Shown here: positions 1-6,839 of the stretch, piece by piece
Layout of the letters: the number at the start of each line of letters is the position of its first letter
Numbering within the stretch: the first letter of the stretch is position 1
Assembly (NCBI GenBank): GCA_016177265.1
Contig: JACOVP010000034.1
Coordinates: 1 to 25,914, forward strand
DNA length: 25,914 bases
Source of the DNA: Candidatus Woesearchaeota archaeon
Lineage (GTDB): Archaea; Nanobdellota; Nanobdellia; SCGC-AAA011-G17; UBA489
Direction: 5' to 3'
Notes under the pieces: model-generated
The model's input: the letters and a program-made list of their open reading frames with translations, nothing else
Told to the model about the DNA's origin: nothing
The model's database searches: none
Program-made: the position numbers and the translations under genes

Positions 1-264
1 CTCCCAGGCAACCCTGACGTACTTATCAACAATAAGAGGGCAGTATTCCTTCAGGGATGCTTCTGGCACAAGTGCCCAATTCATTACAAGAAGCCATCTT
101 CAAACAAGCATTATTGGCTAAAGAAGATCGACAGAAATGCAAAGAGAGATGCAACAAACAAGATTATACTAAAGTCCCAAGGGTTTAAGGTTGTCTCATT
201 CTGGGAGCACGATATTAGCTCTTCTCTCAGCGAATGCATAAGAAGAATGGCTGGAGAAAAATAA
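1..264 (+). CDS. vsr: Very short patch repair (Vsr) endonuclease, 5' truncated by window edge
   Basis: The reading frame is open from base 1 to the stop at 262-264 and has no start in the window, so this is the C-terminal 87 residues. Visible motifs match Vsr: LPGNPDV (the Asp corresponds to the catalytic Asp), then AVFLQGCFWHKC, a tryptophan followed by K.....N..RD, and a final GFKVVSFWEHD. Vsr enzymes nick beside T:G mismatches that arise when 5-methylcytosine deaminates, and they usually accompany a C5 methyltransferase; one lies at 1078-2136. The stop codon overlaps the next start as TAATG, which suggests translational coupling with the endonuclease gene. Confidence 0.88.
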   Translation, partial: LPGNPDVLINNKRAVFLQGCFWHKCPIHYKKPSSNKHYWLKKIDRNAKRDATNKIILKSQGFKVVSFWEHDISSSLSECIRRMAGEK

Positions 265-1112
265 TGCCGACTAGCATAGTAACTGCATTGGTCAATATAA
301 AAAAGCATCGCGATAATGACTTGGGGAAGATTGTCTCTATAACTAACCAAGAGCAGCCACGAGTCAACAAGGAAGGTGCACCATTTGATGCCTTCATAAA
401 AGATGCATTTTGCAATTCATTTTCTATCAAAGACCCAAATGAAAAAATGAAGGCATACCTCAATAATTTTTCCTATCTTGGCAGCCAGAATAATCCGCCA
501 GACATCATTATCAAGGGAGGAGATGCAGTAGAAGTGAAGAAAGTGAAAGGCATTGCAGGATCAACGATTGCCCTGAATAGCTCATCCCCAAAACAGAATC
601 TGCGCGTCGACGATGAAATGATTACTGCTGAATGCAAGAATTGCGAGGCATGGAAGGAAAAGGACCTGGTCTATTGCGTCGGTCATGTAACAGGCGGAAA
701 GGTTAGTGCCATAGTCTTTGTATATGGTGATTGCTATGCTGCAGATATTGAGACGTACAAAAAAGTTAGGCGCCCGATCATGGAAGGGCTAAAAAATCTA
801 AAGATTCAAATGTCAGAAACAAGAGAGCTAGCAAGGCTAAACAAAGTAGATCCTCTGCAGATAACAGACTTAAGAGTAAGAGGCATGTGGCAAATAAAAA
901 CTCCCCTCAAGTTTTTCTCTGATATCCTGAAGCTTGAGGTTGGCAAGCAGCTATCTGTCTTTGCCATCATGAAAAAAGAGAAATTTGATAGCCTAGAAAA
1001 AGCAGACAAAGAAGAAGCAAAGAAAGGTCTGAGTATCGCAAGCATAAAAATAAAAAACCCAGACAATCCACAGAGGCTTATTGATGCAGTTCTACTATCA
1101 TTTGCCTTTTAG
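264..1112 (+). CDS. NgoPII-type type II restriction endonuclease (probable GGCC specificity)
   Basis: This 282-aa protein resembles the RE_NgoPII family, whose characterised members cut GGCC. It contains GAPFDAFIKDAF, then YLGSQNNPPDIIIKGGDAVEVKK. The PD...EVK arrangement is the PD-(D/E)xK nuclease centre. It is followed by EMITAECKNCEAW and a conserved central block ending VYGDCYAA. I chose the ATG at 264 because it overlaps the upstream vsr stop (TAATG) and begins a plausible N-terminus (MPTSIVTALVNI). An in-frame ATG at 234 would run deep into vsr. The last 35 bases overlap the convergent methyltransferase gene. The family call is confident. Cleavage at GGCC is inferred from the family and the paired methyltransferase. 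Confidence 0.85.
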   Translation: MPTSIVTALVNIKKHRDNDLGKIVSITNQEQPRVNKEGAPFDAFIKDAFCNSFSIKDPNEKMKAYLNNFSYLGSQNNPPDIIIKGGDAVEVKKVKGIAGSTIALNSSSPKQNLRVDDEMITAECKNCEAWKEKDLVYCVGHVTGGKVSAIVFVYGDCYAADIETYKKVRRPIMEGLKNLKIQMSETRELARLNKVDPLQITDLRVRGMWQIKTPLKFFSDILKLEVGKQLSVFAIMKKEKFDSLEKADKEEAKKGLSIASIKIKNPDNPQRLIDAVLLSFAF

Positions 1113-2136
1113 GCACTAGCTCTTGCAGGTCATTCCTTATTCTCCTTGCAATTGCCTCTGCTAGCTTGACTGGGACTGCGTTGCCTATCATCTTGTACCC
1201 GCTGGCAACATTGCCATAATGGAAAATAAAGTCGTCTGGAAAGGTCTGTATCCTTGCGCATTCCCTGACTGACAATCTCCTATGCCTTGCTCCATTTCCT
1301 CCCTTGAAAACCCATTTGTCTTTGCCAACTTTTATCATTTCAGCGGACGATGGATGCAAGGGAGCATGCCTTCCTCCCGCTTGTATTGTGAACGATTGCT
1401 CATGCCAATTTTTTCGCCTGTTTCTTGACATATAGATTGTTGAAAACCCGCCATTCATGTGCTCATGGTTTGGAATAGGCAAGCTGCCATTCCCAGAATT
1501 ATACTCCTTTGCTGGCATAGATGCAGGCAAGTCGCCTATTGCTTCCTTGAGGCTTATTCTCCTTCCGTCTGGCTGAGGGAATGAAAATGCCTTGCCGAGA
1601 TCATTCCTATATCCAACGATGATAACCCTTTTTCTTTCTTGCGGGGCTCCAAAGTCCCTCGCATCTAGCAGCTTGTAAGAAACATTGTACCCAATTTTCT
1701 TGAACTCATTAATGATCTTGAGAAACTCTGGCAGGTGCGCGCTAGAGATAATGCCTGGCACATTTTCGGCAAGGAAGAATAGTGGCTTTTTGTCCCTTAG
1801 CACTCGAATATACTCGTAGAACAATCTTCCCCTTGAATCCTTTATCCCCCTCATTGCTCCTGCAAGGCTCCAGCTTTGGCAAGGAGGACCGCCTATAATC
1901 CCTACAACTTCTGGTATTTCTGCTGACTTAATCTCCCGAATTGATCTCTTGTCAATCACTATTCCATGATTCCTCTCAAACGTTTGCCATATATCTGGAT
2001 CGTTGTCGTTTGCAAAGACCACGTTGAATCCTGCATTGGAGAACCCAAAGTCTAGACCACCACATCCAGAAAACAGCGATGCTATCCTCAGCTCCTTTTT
2101 TTCTTGCATGGACCTAGCATAGTTTTTCTTCTTCAT
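1078..2136 (-). CDS. DNA (cytosine-5-)-methyltransferase
   Basis: The C5-methyltransferase motifs appear in order: I (LFSGCGGLDFGF, SAM binding), IV (GGPPCQSW, catalytic Cys), VI (ENVPGI), VIII (the QERKRVIIVGYR region), a target-recognition stretch containing MSRNRRKNW and SFTIQAGGRHAPLHP, IX (RRLSVRECARIQTFPDDF) and X (GYKMIGNAVPVKLAEAIA). The target-recognition stretch looks like M.NgoPII/M.HaeIII-type enzymes that modify GGCC. It would protect host DNA from the convergent endonuclease at 264-1112. The start is uncertain: TTG at 2151, ATG at 2136 and ATG at 2109 are all in frame upstream of motif I, and 2136 is preferred as the first ATG. A winged-helix gene lies 56 bases upstream on the same strand. 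Confidence 0.92.
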   Translation of the reverse strand: MKKKNYARSMQEKKELRIASLFSGCGGLDFGFSNAGFNVVFANDNDPDIWQTFERNHGIVIDKRSIREIKSAEIPEVVGIIGGPPCQSWSLAGAMRGIKDSRGRLFYEYIRVLRDKKPLFFLAENVPGIISSAHLPEFLKIINEFKKIGYNVSYKLLDARDFGAPQERKRVIIVGYRNDLGKAFSFPQPDGRRISLKEAIGDLPASMPAKEYNSGNGSLPIPNHEHMNGGFSTIYMSRNRRKNWHEQSFTIQAGGRHAPLHPSSAEMIKVGKDKWVFKGGNGARHRRLSVRECARIQTFPDDFIFHYGNVASGYKMIGNAVPVKLAEAIARRIRNDLQELVPKRQMIVELHQ

Positions 2137-2192
2137 ATACTTTGCCCCCAATTTTCCGAAAAAACAAGCAACGAATTCGGAAATATTTCGAC

Positions 2193-2438
2193 CTATGCCA
2201 TTTCTTTTACGGCTTCGTTTGGTTCCCTTAGCTTATATGTGCGAATGCGAGTATCATTTTGATCCAGCGAGACTTCAACCCATCCTGCCTTGCGCAGGTC
2301 TGAAAGAAAGACGCTCACAAGCTGCTTGTTGTCCTTGAGAAGCTTGACAGCGTCCTCATGCGTGAAGGGCTTGTCCTTGAACTTCCCCCAGAGTCTCGCG
2401 TAGCGTTGCATGATCCAGTTAGGTATAGGAATTGCCAT
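2193..2438 (-). CDS. Small winged-helix DNA-binding protein, possible controller of the restriction-modification genes
   Basis: This 81-aa protein reads as a single winged helix. An N-terminal helix (WIMQRYARLWGKF) is followed by FTHEDAVKLL, a recognition-helix region around NKQLVSVFLSDLRKAGWV, and a wing (VSLDQNDTRIRTYKL). It lies 56 bases upstream of the methyltransferase on the same strand, so co-transcription is likely. AT-rich TATA-like sequence at about 2451-2468 would place transcription start near the ATG. Small HTH proteins upstream of methyltransferase genes often regulate restriction-modification expression. That role is inferred from position only. Archaeal genomes carry similar stand-alone winged-helix proteins in other contexts. 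Confidence 0.65.
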   Translation of the reverse strand: MAIPIPNWIMQRYARLWGKFKDKPFTHEDAVKLLKDNKQLVSVFLSDLRKAGWVEVSLDQNDTRIRTYKLREPNEAVKEMA

Positions 2439-2515
2439 AAGCTATCTGCTTAATTTATAAGTATATATTCCTTTTGTTGTTCTTTGGAAGAACAGAAGTG
2501 TTCATTAAGCGAAAG

Positions 2516-2525
2516 GCTTATAAAT
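2516..2525 (+). promoter_or_regulatory. TATA box for the winged-helix gene at 2546
   Basis: GCTTATAAAT is centred about 25 bases upstream of the ATG at 2546, the spacing expected for a leaderless archaeal transcript. This supports 2546 over the upstream in-frame ATG at 2474. Confidence 0.6.
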
Positions 2526-2545
2526 CAAGATGCTATACTCAGCCT

Positions 2546-2857
2546 ATGCTTCAAAAACAACATCAGACATCGCCATTCATAAAATACTTTGGAAATACAC
2601 CAGAAATACGACTAATAGATTTTTTATTGAGAAACAAAGAAAAATCATTCACTATTTCAGAGTTATCGAAACATGCTGTCGTCGGAAGAACTGTTCTTTC
2701 TATGAAACTTATAAATCATTTTCTAGATGCAGGTATTATAATTCACCAAAGAACAATAGGAAATGCTAAATTGTTTTCGTTGAATACTAATGATGATTCA
2801 GTCAAAAGACTGACAGAAATCTATAAGGTACTTAGGAGGAAAAATGATAAAGATTAA
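2546..2857 (+). CDS. Winged-helix transcriptional regulator
   Basis: This 103-aa protein contains a standard archaeal winged helix: GNTPEIRLIDFLL, then FTISELSKHAVVGRTVLSMKLINHFLDAGII, then a wing with TIGNAKLFSLNT. The start at 2546 is chosen from the TATA box 25 bases upstream. The next gene starts at 2844, inside the last codons of this one, with AGGAGG just before it, so the two are translationally coupled. Regulators of this shape usually control their own operon, and here the only visible partner is the unknown 384-aa protein. The DNA-binding call is confident and the target is unknown. Confidence 0.75.
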   Translation: MLQKQHQTSPFIKYFGNTPEIRLIDFLLRNKEKSFTISELSKHAVVGRTVLSMKLINHFLDAGIIIHQRTIGNAKLFSLNTNDDSVKRLTEIYKVLRRKNDKD

Positions 2858-3998
2858 CGAATTAAAAATAACAGACAACGGACTCAGAGTTGCGTTTATA
2901 AAAACAAACCGTGGATCGATGGTTGGCAGGCAGAGGGGTCTAACAGTTACAGAAGCTAGACATCTTTCTCTTCTAAAAGATCACAAATTGCCCCCCGTCA
3001 ATTTCGAACATGAGTTTTTTGAGGCACGAAAATTATATACAGAAGAAAGGACTAAAGATATCCTAAGCTCACCTAGATCATTTCAAAGAGAAGTAAAAGC
3101 ATTACGTCCTGTGCAACGCTCTCATGAGAAGTTGTACTGTTTTTTTAGACCTGTTTTATCAAACGGCTTTTCTCCAACAGTCAATATAAAAAAGATATTT
3201 ATAGATGAGGCAATGTTTGCGAATTACGATGGTGTCGTTATTCCAGACGCATTTGAAGAAGATACTAAGACTTTTGAAAAAAATCTTTCTCAATGTCGAG
3301 ACTATGCAGAGAAAGATGCTGTGACTAGGGATAAAAAACAAATAGACGTAATCCCGCAAGTGACTGTCTTCAACAAATTAGATACTTTTCGCAAAAAGTT
3401 GCAGCTTGTGAAAGATATGGGCTTCAGCTCTATCAACATACTAAATGGGGATGTTCTCAAGTACTATCCCCAATATACCCATCTTAAAGAGGCTTTTTCA
3501 GGGAAAACAGAAATAGTCATTATTGGTTCCCAAGTACCAAGAAAGGTAACAATTGGAGAATACAAAATTTCTGGACCACACTACTATTCTCTTTTTGGTC
3601 AAGACGTACAGTTGCTGGAGTTCAAGAAGCCATTTTTATCGGATGAAGATCAGAAGACTCCGCTTCATAAAAAGAAAATAAATATTCTATTATATGATCG
3701 AAAAACGAATGAGGTCTTGTCTCGTGGAGGGTACGGTAAGTATCATATGGAACAACTGCAATTTACAAACAATCCTTATACGAATGGAGAAACACTAACG
3801 AGCCTTTTCAATAAGTATCAGCCACATGTTTTAACCTCGGTAAGCAAGATAATTGAAGCAGTAGATGGTCATGCAGAGATGATTATGGAACGAGATAAGA
3901 TCCTAGACAGCGAAAGAGAATTCGTAAATTATATTAAGAAAAAACCATGCATGAGAAATATCGTCGATAGGCATGTCTTGCAAAAGAAATTAATTTAA
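2844..3998 (+). CDS. Hypothetical protein, possibly alpha/beta-barrel-like
   Basis: I do not recognise this 384-aa protein. It has no signal peptide or membrane segment. The middle alternates predicted strands and helices: GVVIPDAF, then QVTVFNKLDTFRKKLQLVKDMGFSSINIL, then TEIVIIGSQVPRKVT, then ISGPHYYSLFG. That pattern would suit a barrel fold, and the tRNA-guanine transglycosylase-like barrels came to mind, but I see no catalytic signature to support a name. It is coupled to the winged-helix gene (overlap 2844-2857, AGGAGG Shine-Dalgarno). Its 3' end overlaps the convergent 62-aa gene by 9 bases. It sits among restriction, toxin-like and transposon genes, so an accessory or defence role is possible but unproven. 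Confidence 0.6.
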   Translation: MIKINELKITDNGLRVAFIKTNRGSMVGRQRGLTVTEARHLSLLKDHKLPPVNFEHEFFEARKLYTEERTKDILSSPRSFQREVKALRPVQRSHEKLYCFFRPVLSNGFSPTVNIKKIFIDEAMFANYDGVVIPDAFEEDTKTFEKNLSQCRDYAEKDAVTRDKKQIDVIPQVTVFNKLDTFRKKLQLVKDMGFSSINILNGDVLKYYPQYTHLKEAFSGKTEIVIIGSQVPRKVTIGEYKISGPHYYSLFGQDVQLLEFKKPFLSDEDQKTPLHKKKINILLYDRKTNEVLSRGGYGKYHMEQLQFTNNPYTNGETLTSLFNKYQPHVLTSVSKIIEAVDGHAEMIMERDKILDSEREFVNYIKKKPCMRNIVDRHVLQKKLI

Positions 3999-4178
3999 TG
4001 CAATAAGGGCAATTATCTGCCCTTCTATTTCTTTTCTAAATTCCTTTTTCACTTGATTCATCATATCTGAATATTGATCTCGAGTAATGACCTCATTTCT
4101 TTTTTCATATTCTTCGCAATATTTCTCTATAAGTCTTATCAACTCTGTATTTTGTATAGACCATCTTTTTAAGCTCAT
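3990..4178 (-). CDS. Small hypothetical protein, partner of the AbrB-like gene
   Basis: This 62-aa charged, mostly helical protein begins MSLKRWSIQNTELIRLIEKY and has no membrane segment. AAGGAGGT lies 4 bases before the ATG at 4178. The start overlaps the stop of the upstream AbrB-like gene as ATGA, so the two form a tightly coupled unit. Expression is well supported by the Shine-Dalgarno sequence and overlap. Function is unknown. A two-gene unit with an AbrB-type DNA-binding protein first is a common toxin-antitoxin arrangement, but I see no known toxin motif here. Confidence 0.6.
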   Translation of the reverse strand: MSLKRWSIQNTELIRLIEKYCEEYEKRNEVITRDQYSDMMNQVKKEFRKEIEGQIIALIALN

Positions 4179-4333
4179 TCTACCTCCTTGACAATTACAG
4201 GCGCATGTTTACTGATTTTCCTAGAATCTACCTTTGCTTCCATTACAATTTGAAGATTGGTCTTTTTATTCCAGCCTTTCAAGTCAGCAATCCATATGGG
4301 GACTGTAATTCGAATTTGGTTTTTAGATGGCAT
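4175..4333 (-). CDS. AbrB/MazE/SpoVT-like DNA-binding protein, probable antitoxin-type regulator
   Basis: This 52-aa gene was read directly from the minus strand: ATG at 4333, TGA at 4177-4175. It begins MPSKNQIRITVPIWIADLKG and ends KHAPVIVKEVE. The segment IRITVPIWIADLKGWNKKTNLQIV matches the swapped-hairpin pattern of AbrB/MazE proteins (a beta strand with I-P, a short helix, then Gly-Trp and a second strand). The stop overlaps the start of the 62-aa partner (ATGA), and the partner's Shine-Dalgarno lies in its last codons. An inverted repeat begins 2 bases before its start codon. Proteins of this fold usually repress their own operon and often act as antitoxins. Its short length makes it easy to miss. 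Confidence 0.7.
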   Translation of the reverse strand: MPSKNQIRITVPIWIADLKGWNKKTNLQIVMEAKVDSRKISKHAPVIVKEVE

Positions 4334-4335
4334 AG

Positions 4336-4364
4336 GTATCCTAAATTAGGTTATTTCAGGATAC
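4336..4364. promoter_or_regulatory. Inverted repeat upstream of the AbrB-like gene, candidate operator
   Basis: The arms GTATCCT (4336-4342) and AGGATAC (4358-4364) are perfect complements with 15 bases between them. The repeat starts 2 bases upstream of the ATG at 4333. A shorter near-palindrome (CCTAAATTAGG, 4340-4350) is nested at one arm. The position would suit autorepression by the AbrB-like protein, or a hairpin over the translation start. Confidence 0.5.
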
Positions 4365-4408
4365 TTAAAAATATCGGTTTATTCTTATCGAAAGATTTAA
4401 ATAGTCTA

Positions 4409-4427
4409 ATACTTATCTAATAAGTAT
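4409..4427. repeat. Perfect inverted repeat abutting the transposase start
   Basis: ATACTTAT (4409-4416) and ATAAGTAT (4420-4427) are perfect complements separated by 3 bases, and the right arm touches the ATG at 4428. A TATA-like ATTTAAATA lies at about 4395-4403. This could be a transposase operator, or part of the left end of the insertion element. I found no matching copy at the right end. Confidence 0.45.
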
Positions 4428-5035
4428 ATGACTAACATGAAAGACGAAATCAAACTGCCAGAAGAGCTTGAAAAGCTCACCCAGCACATTCTACGGAGCA
4501 GTCGCTTTAACCCATACAGCAGACAGAAGCTCCTCGACGAGTTCCTAAACAAGCCCGACCCCAAAGAGCCGAAAAAATACACGCAGGACTGGTCAGCCTA
4601 CAACAAGGCGCAACAGATGGAGAAGATAACCCTCATCTACATCCTTGACGAGCTTCTCCAGAACATTCCCTTTCCAGAAAAGAAAGGCGTCGGGCAGAAA
4701 GGCATCCCGAGAAGAGACCAGATATCCCCTTCAAGAGCAATGCCAGCGGGAGACCGCACGGACCGTGGATCTGGAGGCGGATGTTTGACTACTTTAAATA
4801 CCACAAAAATGAGTTCATGAACCACTACCATAAGAGAAGCAATGTCGAGACAACGTTCCACATGCTTAAAATAAAGTTTGACAAGAGGCTCCGTTCAAAG
4901 AGCCCTTTAGGGCAGGAGAATGAGATCCTAGCGAAGTGCCTGTGCCACAACGTCTGCGTTCTCATTCAGGAGGCCTACGAAATCGGCATCGATTTAAAAT
5001 TTGAGGAATGTCAGAAGATACCACTTATTATTTAA
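4428..5035 (+). pseudogene. Decayed DDE transposase with internal deletion and frameshift
   Basis: Two parts of one transposase survive in different frames. The N-terminal part (from 4428) encodes about 90 residues including YNKAQQMEKITLIYILDELLQNIPFPEKKG. The C-terminal part ends at 5035 and is in another frame. Read back in that frame it gives DIPFKSNASGRPHG, then WIWRRMFDYFKYHKNEFMNH, then YHKRSNVETTFHMLK and a conserved tail with LCHNVCVLIQEAYEIGI. This resembles the C-terminal third of IS4/IS5-superfamily transposases. The expected middle, which would carry the catalytic Asp residues, is missing, so the join at about 4670-4715 marks a deletion of several hundred bases. The N-terminal stub may still be translated. 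The element cannot transpose on its own. Confidence 0.78.
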
Positions 5036-5058
5036 AGGAAGACACTTAAGGAAAGAAC

Positions 5059-5679
5059 ATGAAAGGAAGAGTCGAATTTCAACCTCCAAGATATATTTCT
5101 ATAGCAATAGATTGGTCAAAGCTCGTCGATAAACCAGCACAGGAAGGGTATTTTGTTGAGGCACTTTCTTCAGCAGACGCTATAATTGATGGGTTTTTGG
5201 ACGGATTAGTTCGTTTTATCTATAAAACACAAGAAGCGCAAGATCTACTTAACGAAATCGCTTACTTAAAAGGTTCTGTAAAGTTTGATGGAATGGCTAT
5301 GGCAGAAGTGTTACAATCTAAAGGAGCAATAGAACCTTTACTTCGTGATAGAATTAGGGAATTTAAAAAGGGAAGAAATCTTACATCCCATAATTCTGAG
5401 GGAGAATATGCTCTTGTTATGGGAAACAAAAGAACACCTTATTCTTCGCAGACAGAATTAGACCAAGTTACTGAAGAAGAAGCAAAAAGATGTCTGAGGG
5501 AGGGTTGGGATATATTTAATGAGCTCATCGAGATTATGAAAGATCTGAATTCACGAAAGAAAGATTTCTTTTCTACAGAGCATTATCAGCAACATCCTCA
5601 TGTAGAAAAGATACAAAATAAATTCCCTCGCATGTTAAAATTCAAAAAAAGTGCAAAAGACCAACCTGCACACAAATAG
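5059..5679 (+). CDS. HEPN-like protein, candidate RNase toxin or abortive-infection factor
   Basis: This 206-aa, largely helical, cytosolic protein has no signal peptide. Residues 100-112 read REFKKGRNLTSHN, giving R106-N-L-T-S-H111. That is the Rx4H pattern with a polar residue after Arg that marks catalytic HEPN domains. The flanking helices (ADAIIDGFLDGLVRFIY before, and EEEAKRCLREGWDIFNELIEIM after) fit the four-helix HEPN arrangement. HEPN proteins with this motif are often metal-independent RNases in toxin-antitoxin, abortive-infection and CRISPR systems. No nucleotidyltransferase (MNT) partner is visible next to it. It follows the transposon remnant by 23 bases and ends an accessory block. 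The motif is short, so the fold assignment is tentative. Confidence 0.5.
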   Translation: MKGRVEFQPPRYISIAIDWSKLVDKPAQEGYFVEALSSADAIIDGFLDGLVRFIYKTQEAQDLLNEIAYLKGSVKFDGMAMAEVLQSKGAIEPLLRDRIREFKKGRNLTSHNSEGEYALVMGNKRTPYSSQTELDQVTEEEAKRCLREGWDIFNELIEIMKDLNSRKKDFFSTEHYQQHPHVEKIQNKFPRMLKFKKSAKDQPAHK

Positions 5680-5719
5680 ACCTTATTGGAGTGCAAAGCC
5701 TATTCTATAGAATATAGAT

Positions 5720-6115
5720 TTACTTCCCCTCTTTTTCTTGGAGAAGAACCGCGTTAATCATGCCTTCCTGACCAGGACGAGAGGTAATTCTTGCAGGACC
5801 TTTTTCTGTCTTGATGATAGCGCCCTTGGTCATGATGTTTCGGCGGACATAGTTTTGGTTTGCTGGATTAGCAGTAATCGTTTCAATCTTTAGCTGAGCA
5901 TGTTTCTTGGTTTTTGGATCGAAGACGTTTGCTGTGTCTGCGGTTAACAAGAATGTTTTTTTATGACCGCCTGTTGTCCTGAGCGATTTCTTTGTGAGCT
6001 TGTCCATTTTTGTTAGCGTTGGCAAGCGGCCTAAGTATCGCAACTTCTTCTTGAAGGAGCTAACATAACGACCGCCGGACACTTTTCTCTTGGAACGATA
6101 TTGTGCTATTGCCAT
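5720..6115 (-). CDS. rps8e: 30S ribosomal protein S8e
   Basis: This 131-aa protein matches archaeal S8e over its full length: AIAQYRSKRKVSGGRYVSSF at the start, KKLRYLGRLPTLT, TTGGHKKTFLLTADTANVFD and NPANQNYVRRNIMTKGAIIKT near the end, closing with GPARITSRPGQEGMINAVLL. It is a small-subunit protein. The ATG at 6115 follows a TATA-like TTTTTAAAG at about 6140-6148, so the transcript is leaderless or nearly so. It is divergent from the LSm gene across 114 bases and marks the return to conserved core sequence after the accessory region. Confidence 0.95.
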   Translation of the reverse strand: MAIAQYRSKRKVSGGRYVSSFKKKLRYLGRLPTLTKMDKLTKKSLRTTGGHKKTFLLTADTANVFDPKTKKHAQLKIETITANPANQNYVRRNIMTKGAIIKTEKGPARITSRPGQEGMINAVLLQEKEGK

Positions 6116-6177
6116 GCACTCACTTATTCAAACTCCCTTTAAAAAGATTGTGTTAGTGTTTTGTTGTGTTTCCCAAA

Positions 6178-6189
6178 GGTTTAAATACC
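6178..6189 (+). promoter_or_regulatory. TATA box for the LSm-L37e unit
   Basis: GGTTTAAATACC is a strong archaeal TATA element about 46 bases upstream of the LSm start. It would leave a leader of about 20 bases that contains GGGGG at 6216-6220 as a possible ribosome binding site. Confidence 0.5.
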
Positions 6190-6229
6190 TGCTCCTGTTG
6201 ACCAAAAGCATTATTGGGGGTTATTACCA

Positions 6230-6454
6230 ATGGAATCTGATCGACCATTAGATGCTTTAAACGCCGCAAGAGGCAAACGAGTCATTGTTGAACTTAAAAA
6301 CGGCAAGCAATTCGTTGGCAAACTCAAAGCATTTGACATTCACATTAACACCGTCTTAGACGAAGCAGAAGAACGGGAAAACAATGAAGTGAAGAGGAAA
6401 GTAGGCAAAGTTTTTTTACGAGGGGACACGATTATTTTAATTTCTCCTGAATAA
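6230..6454 (+). CDS. LSm (Sm-like) RNA-binding protein
   Basis: This 74-aa protein has both Sm motifs. Sm1 is RGKRVIVELKNGKQFVGKLKAFDIHINTVL, with the D.H.N RNA-contact pattern. Sm2 is KVFLRGDTIILISPE, with the conserved RG(D/N). Archaeal LSm proteins form heptameric rings that bind U-rich RNA. The L37e gene follows 16 bases downstream. An LSm-L37e pair is a conserved archaeal arrangement and supports both calls. Confidence 0.95.
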   Translation: MESDRPLDALNAARGKRVIVELKNGKQFVGKLKAFDIHINTVLDEAEERENNEVKRKVGKVFLRGDTIILISPE

Positions 6455-6470
6455 TTCCAAGTGATGTTCT

Positions 6471-6698
6471 ATGGCGAGTAAGGGAACTGCAGCAAAAGGC
6501 AAGAAACGAATTCATGGACGACTGCATATTCGGTGTAGGAGATGCGGGAGGGCTTCATATCATAAGATTAGAGGAGTGTGCAGCTCTTGTGGGTATGGAA
6601 ATACAGCAAGATTACGACGTTATAACTGGTTGAAGAAGAAAGTCAGCAAGTGGCGTGTTGTGGTTAAACGGGCGAAGAAGTTTCCTGGCAGCCAATAG
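6471..6698 (+). CDS. rpl37e: 50S ribosomal protein L37e
   Basis: This 75-aa basic protein has the L37e zinc-ribbon: C22-x2-C25 (RCRRCGRASYH) and C37-x2-C40 (CSSCGYG), followed by RLRRYNWLKKKVSKW. It is a structural protein of the large subunit, co-transcribed with the LSm gene. The extra N-terminal residues MASKGTAAKG are typical of archaeal versions. Confidence 0.95.
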   Translation: MASKGTAAKGKKRIHGRLHIRCRRCGRASYHKIRGVCSSCGYGNTARLRRYNWLKKKVSKWRVVVKRAKKFPGSQ

Positions 6699-6781
6699 TT
6701 CTTTTCTAGCAAATCTTTTTATACTGTTAGAGGGATCTTTTCTTCCATGTGCAGGGGTGGCGGAGCGGTCAAACGCGTCAG

Positions 6782-6818
6782 ATCTACGACTGTTTGCTTA
6801 AAAAAGTCGAGAGACGAA
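6782..6818 (+). other. Non-canonical tRNA-Leu intron 1 (37 nt, position 30/31)
   Basis: A bulge-helix-bulge can be drawn. Central helix CGTC (6776-6779) pairs with GACG (6813-6816). The 5' bulge is AG^A (6780-6782) and the 3' bulge is AA^G (6817-6819). The intron body closes with TCT/AGA and CGACT/AGTCG stems. The site is in the anticodon stem rather than the canonical 37/38. Confidence 0.85.
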
Positions 6819-6825
6819 GCTTAGG

Positions 6826-6839
6826 AGTTTGACTAGGTC
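6826..6839 (+). other. Canonical-position tRNA-Leu intron 2 (14 nt, position 37/38)
   Basis: Central helix CTTA (6820-6823, nt 32-35) pairs with TAGG (6834-6837, one G-U). The bulges are GG^A (6824-6826) and TC^A (6838-6840). The intron is only 14 nt, with a two-pair terminal stem. Confidence 0.85.

Noticed and set aside
4205..4420. A 71-codon plus-strand ORF in the gap before the transposase remnant
   Set aside because: It lies opposite the AbrB-like gene, which has a recognisable fold, a coupled partner and a ribosome site for that partner. The plus-strand product has no recognisable pattern and no ribosome site.
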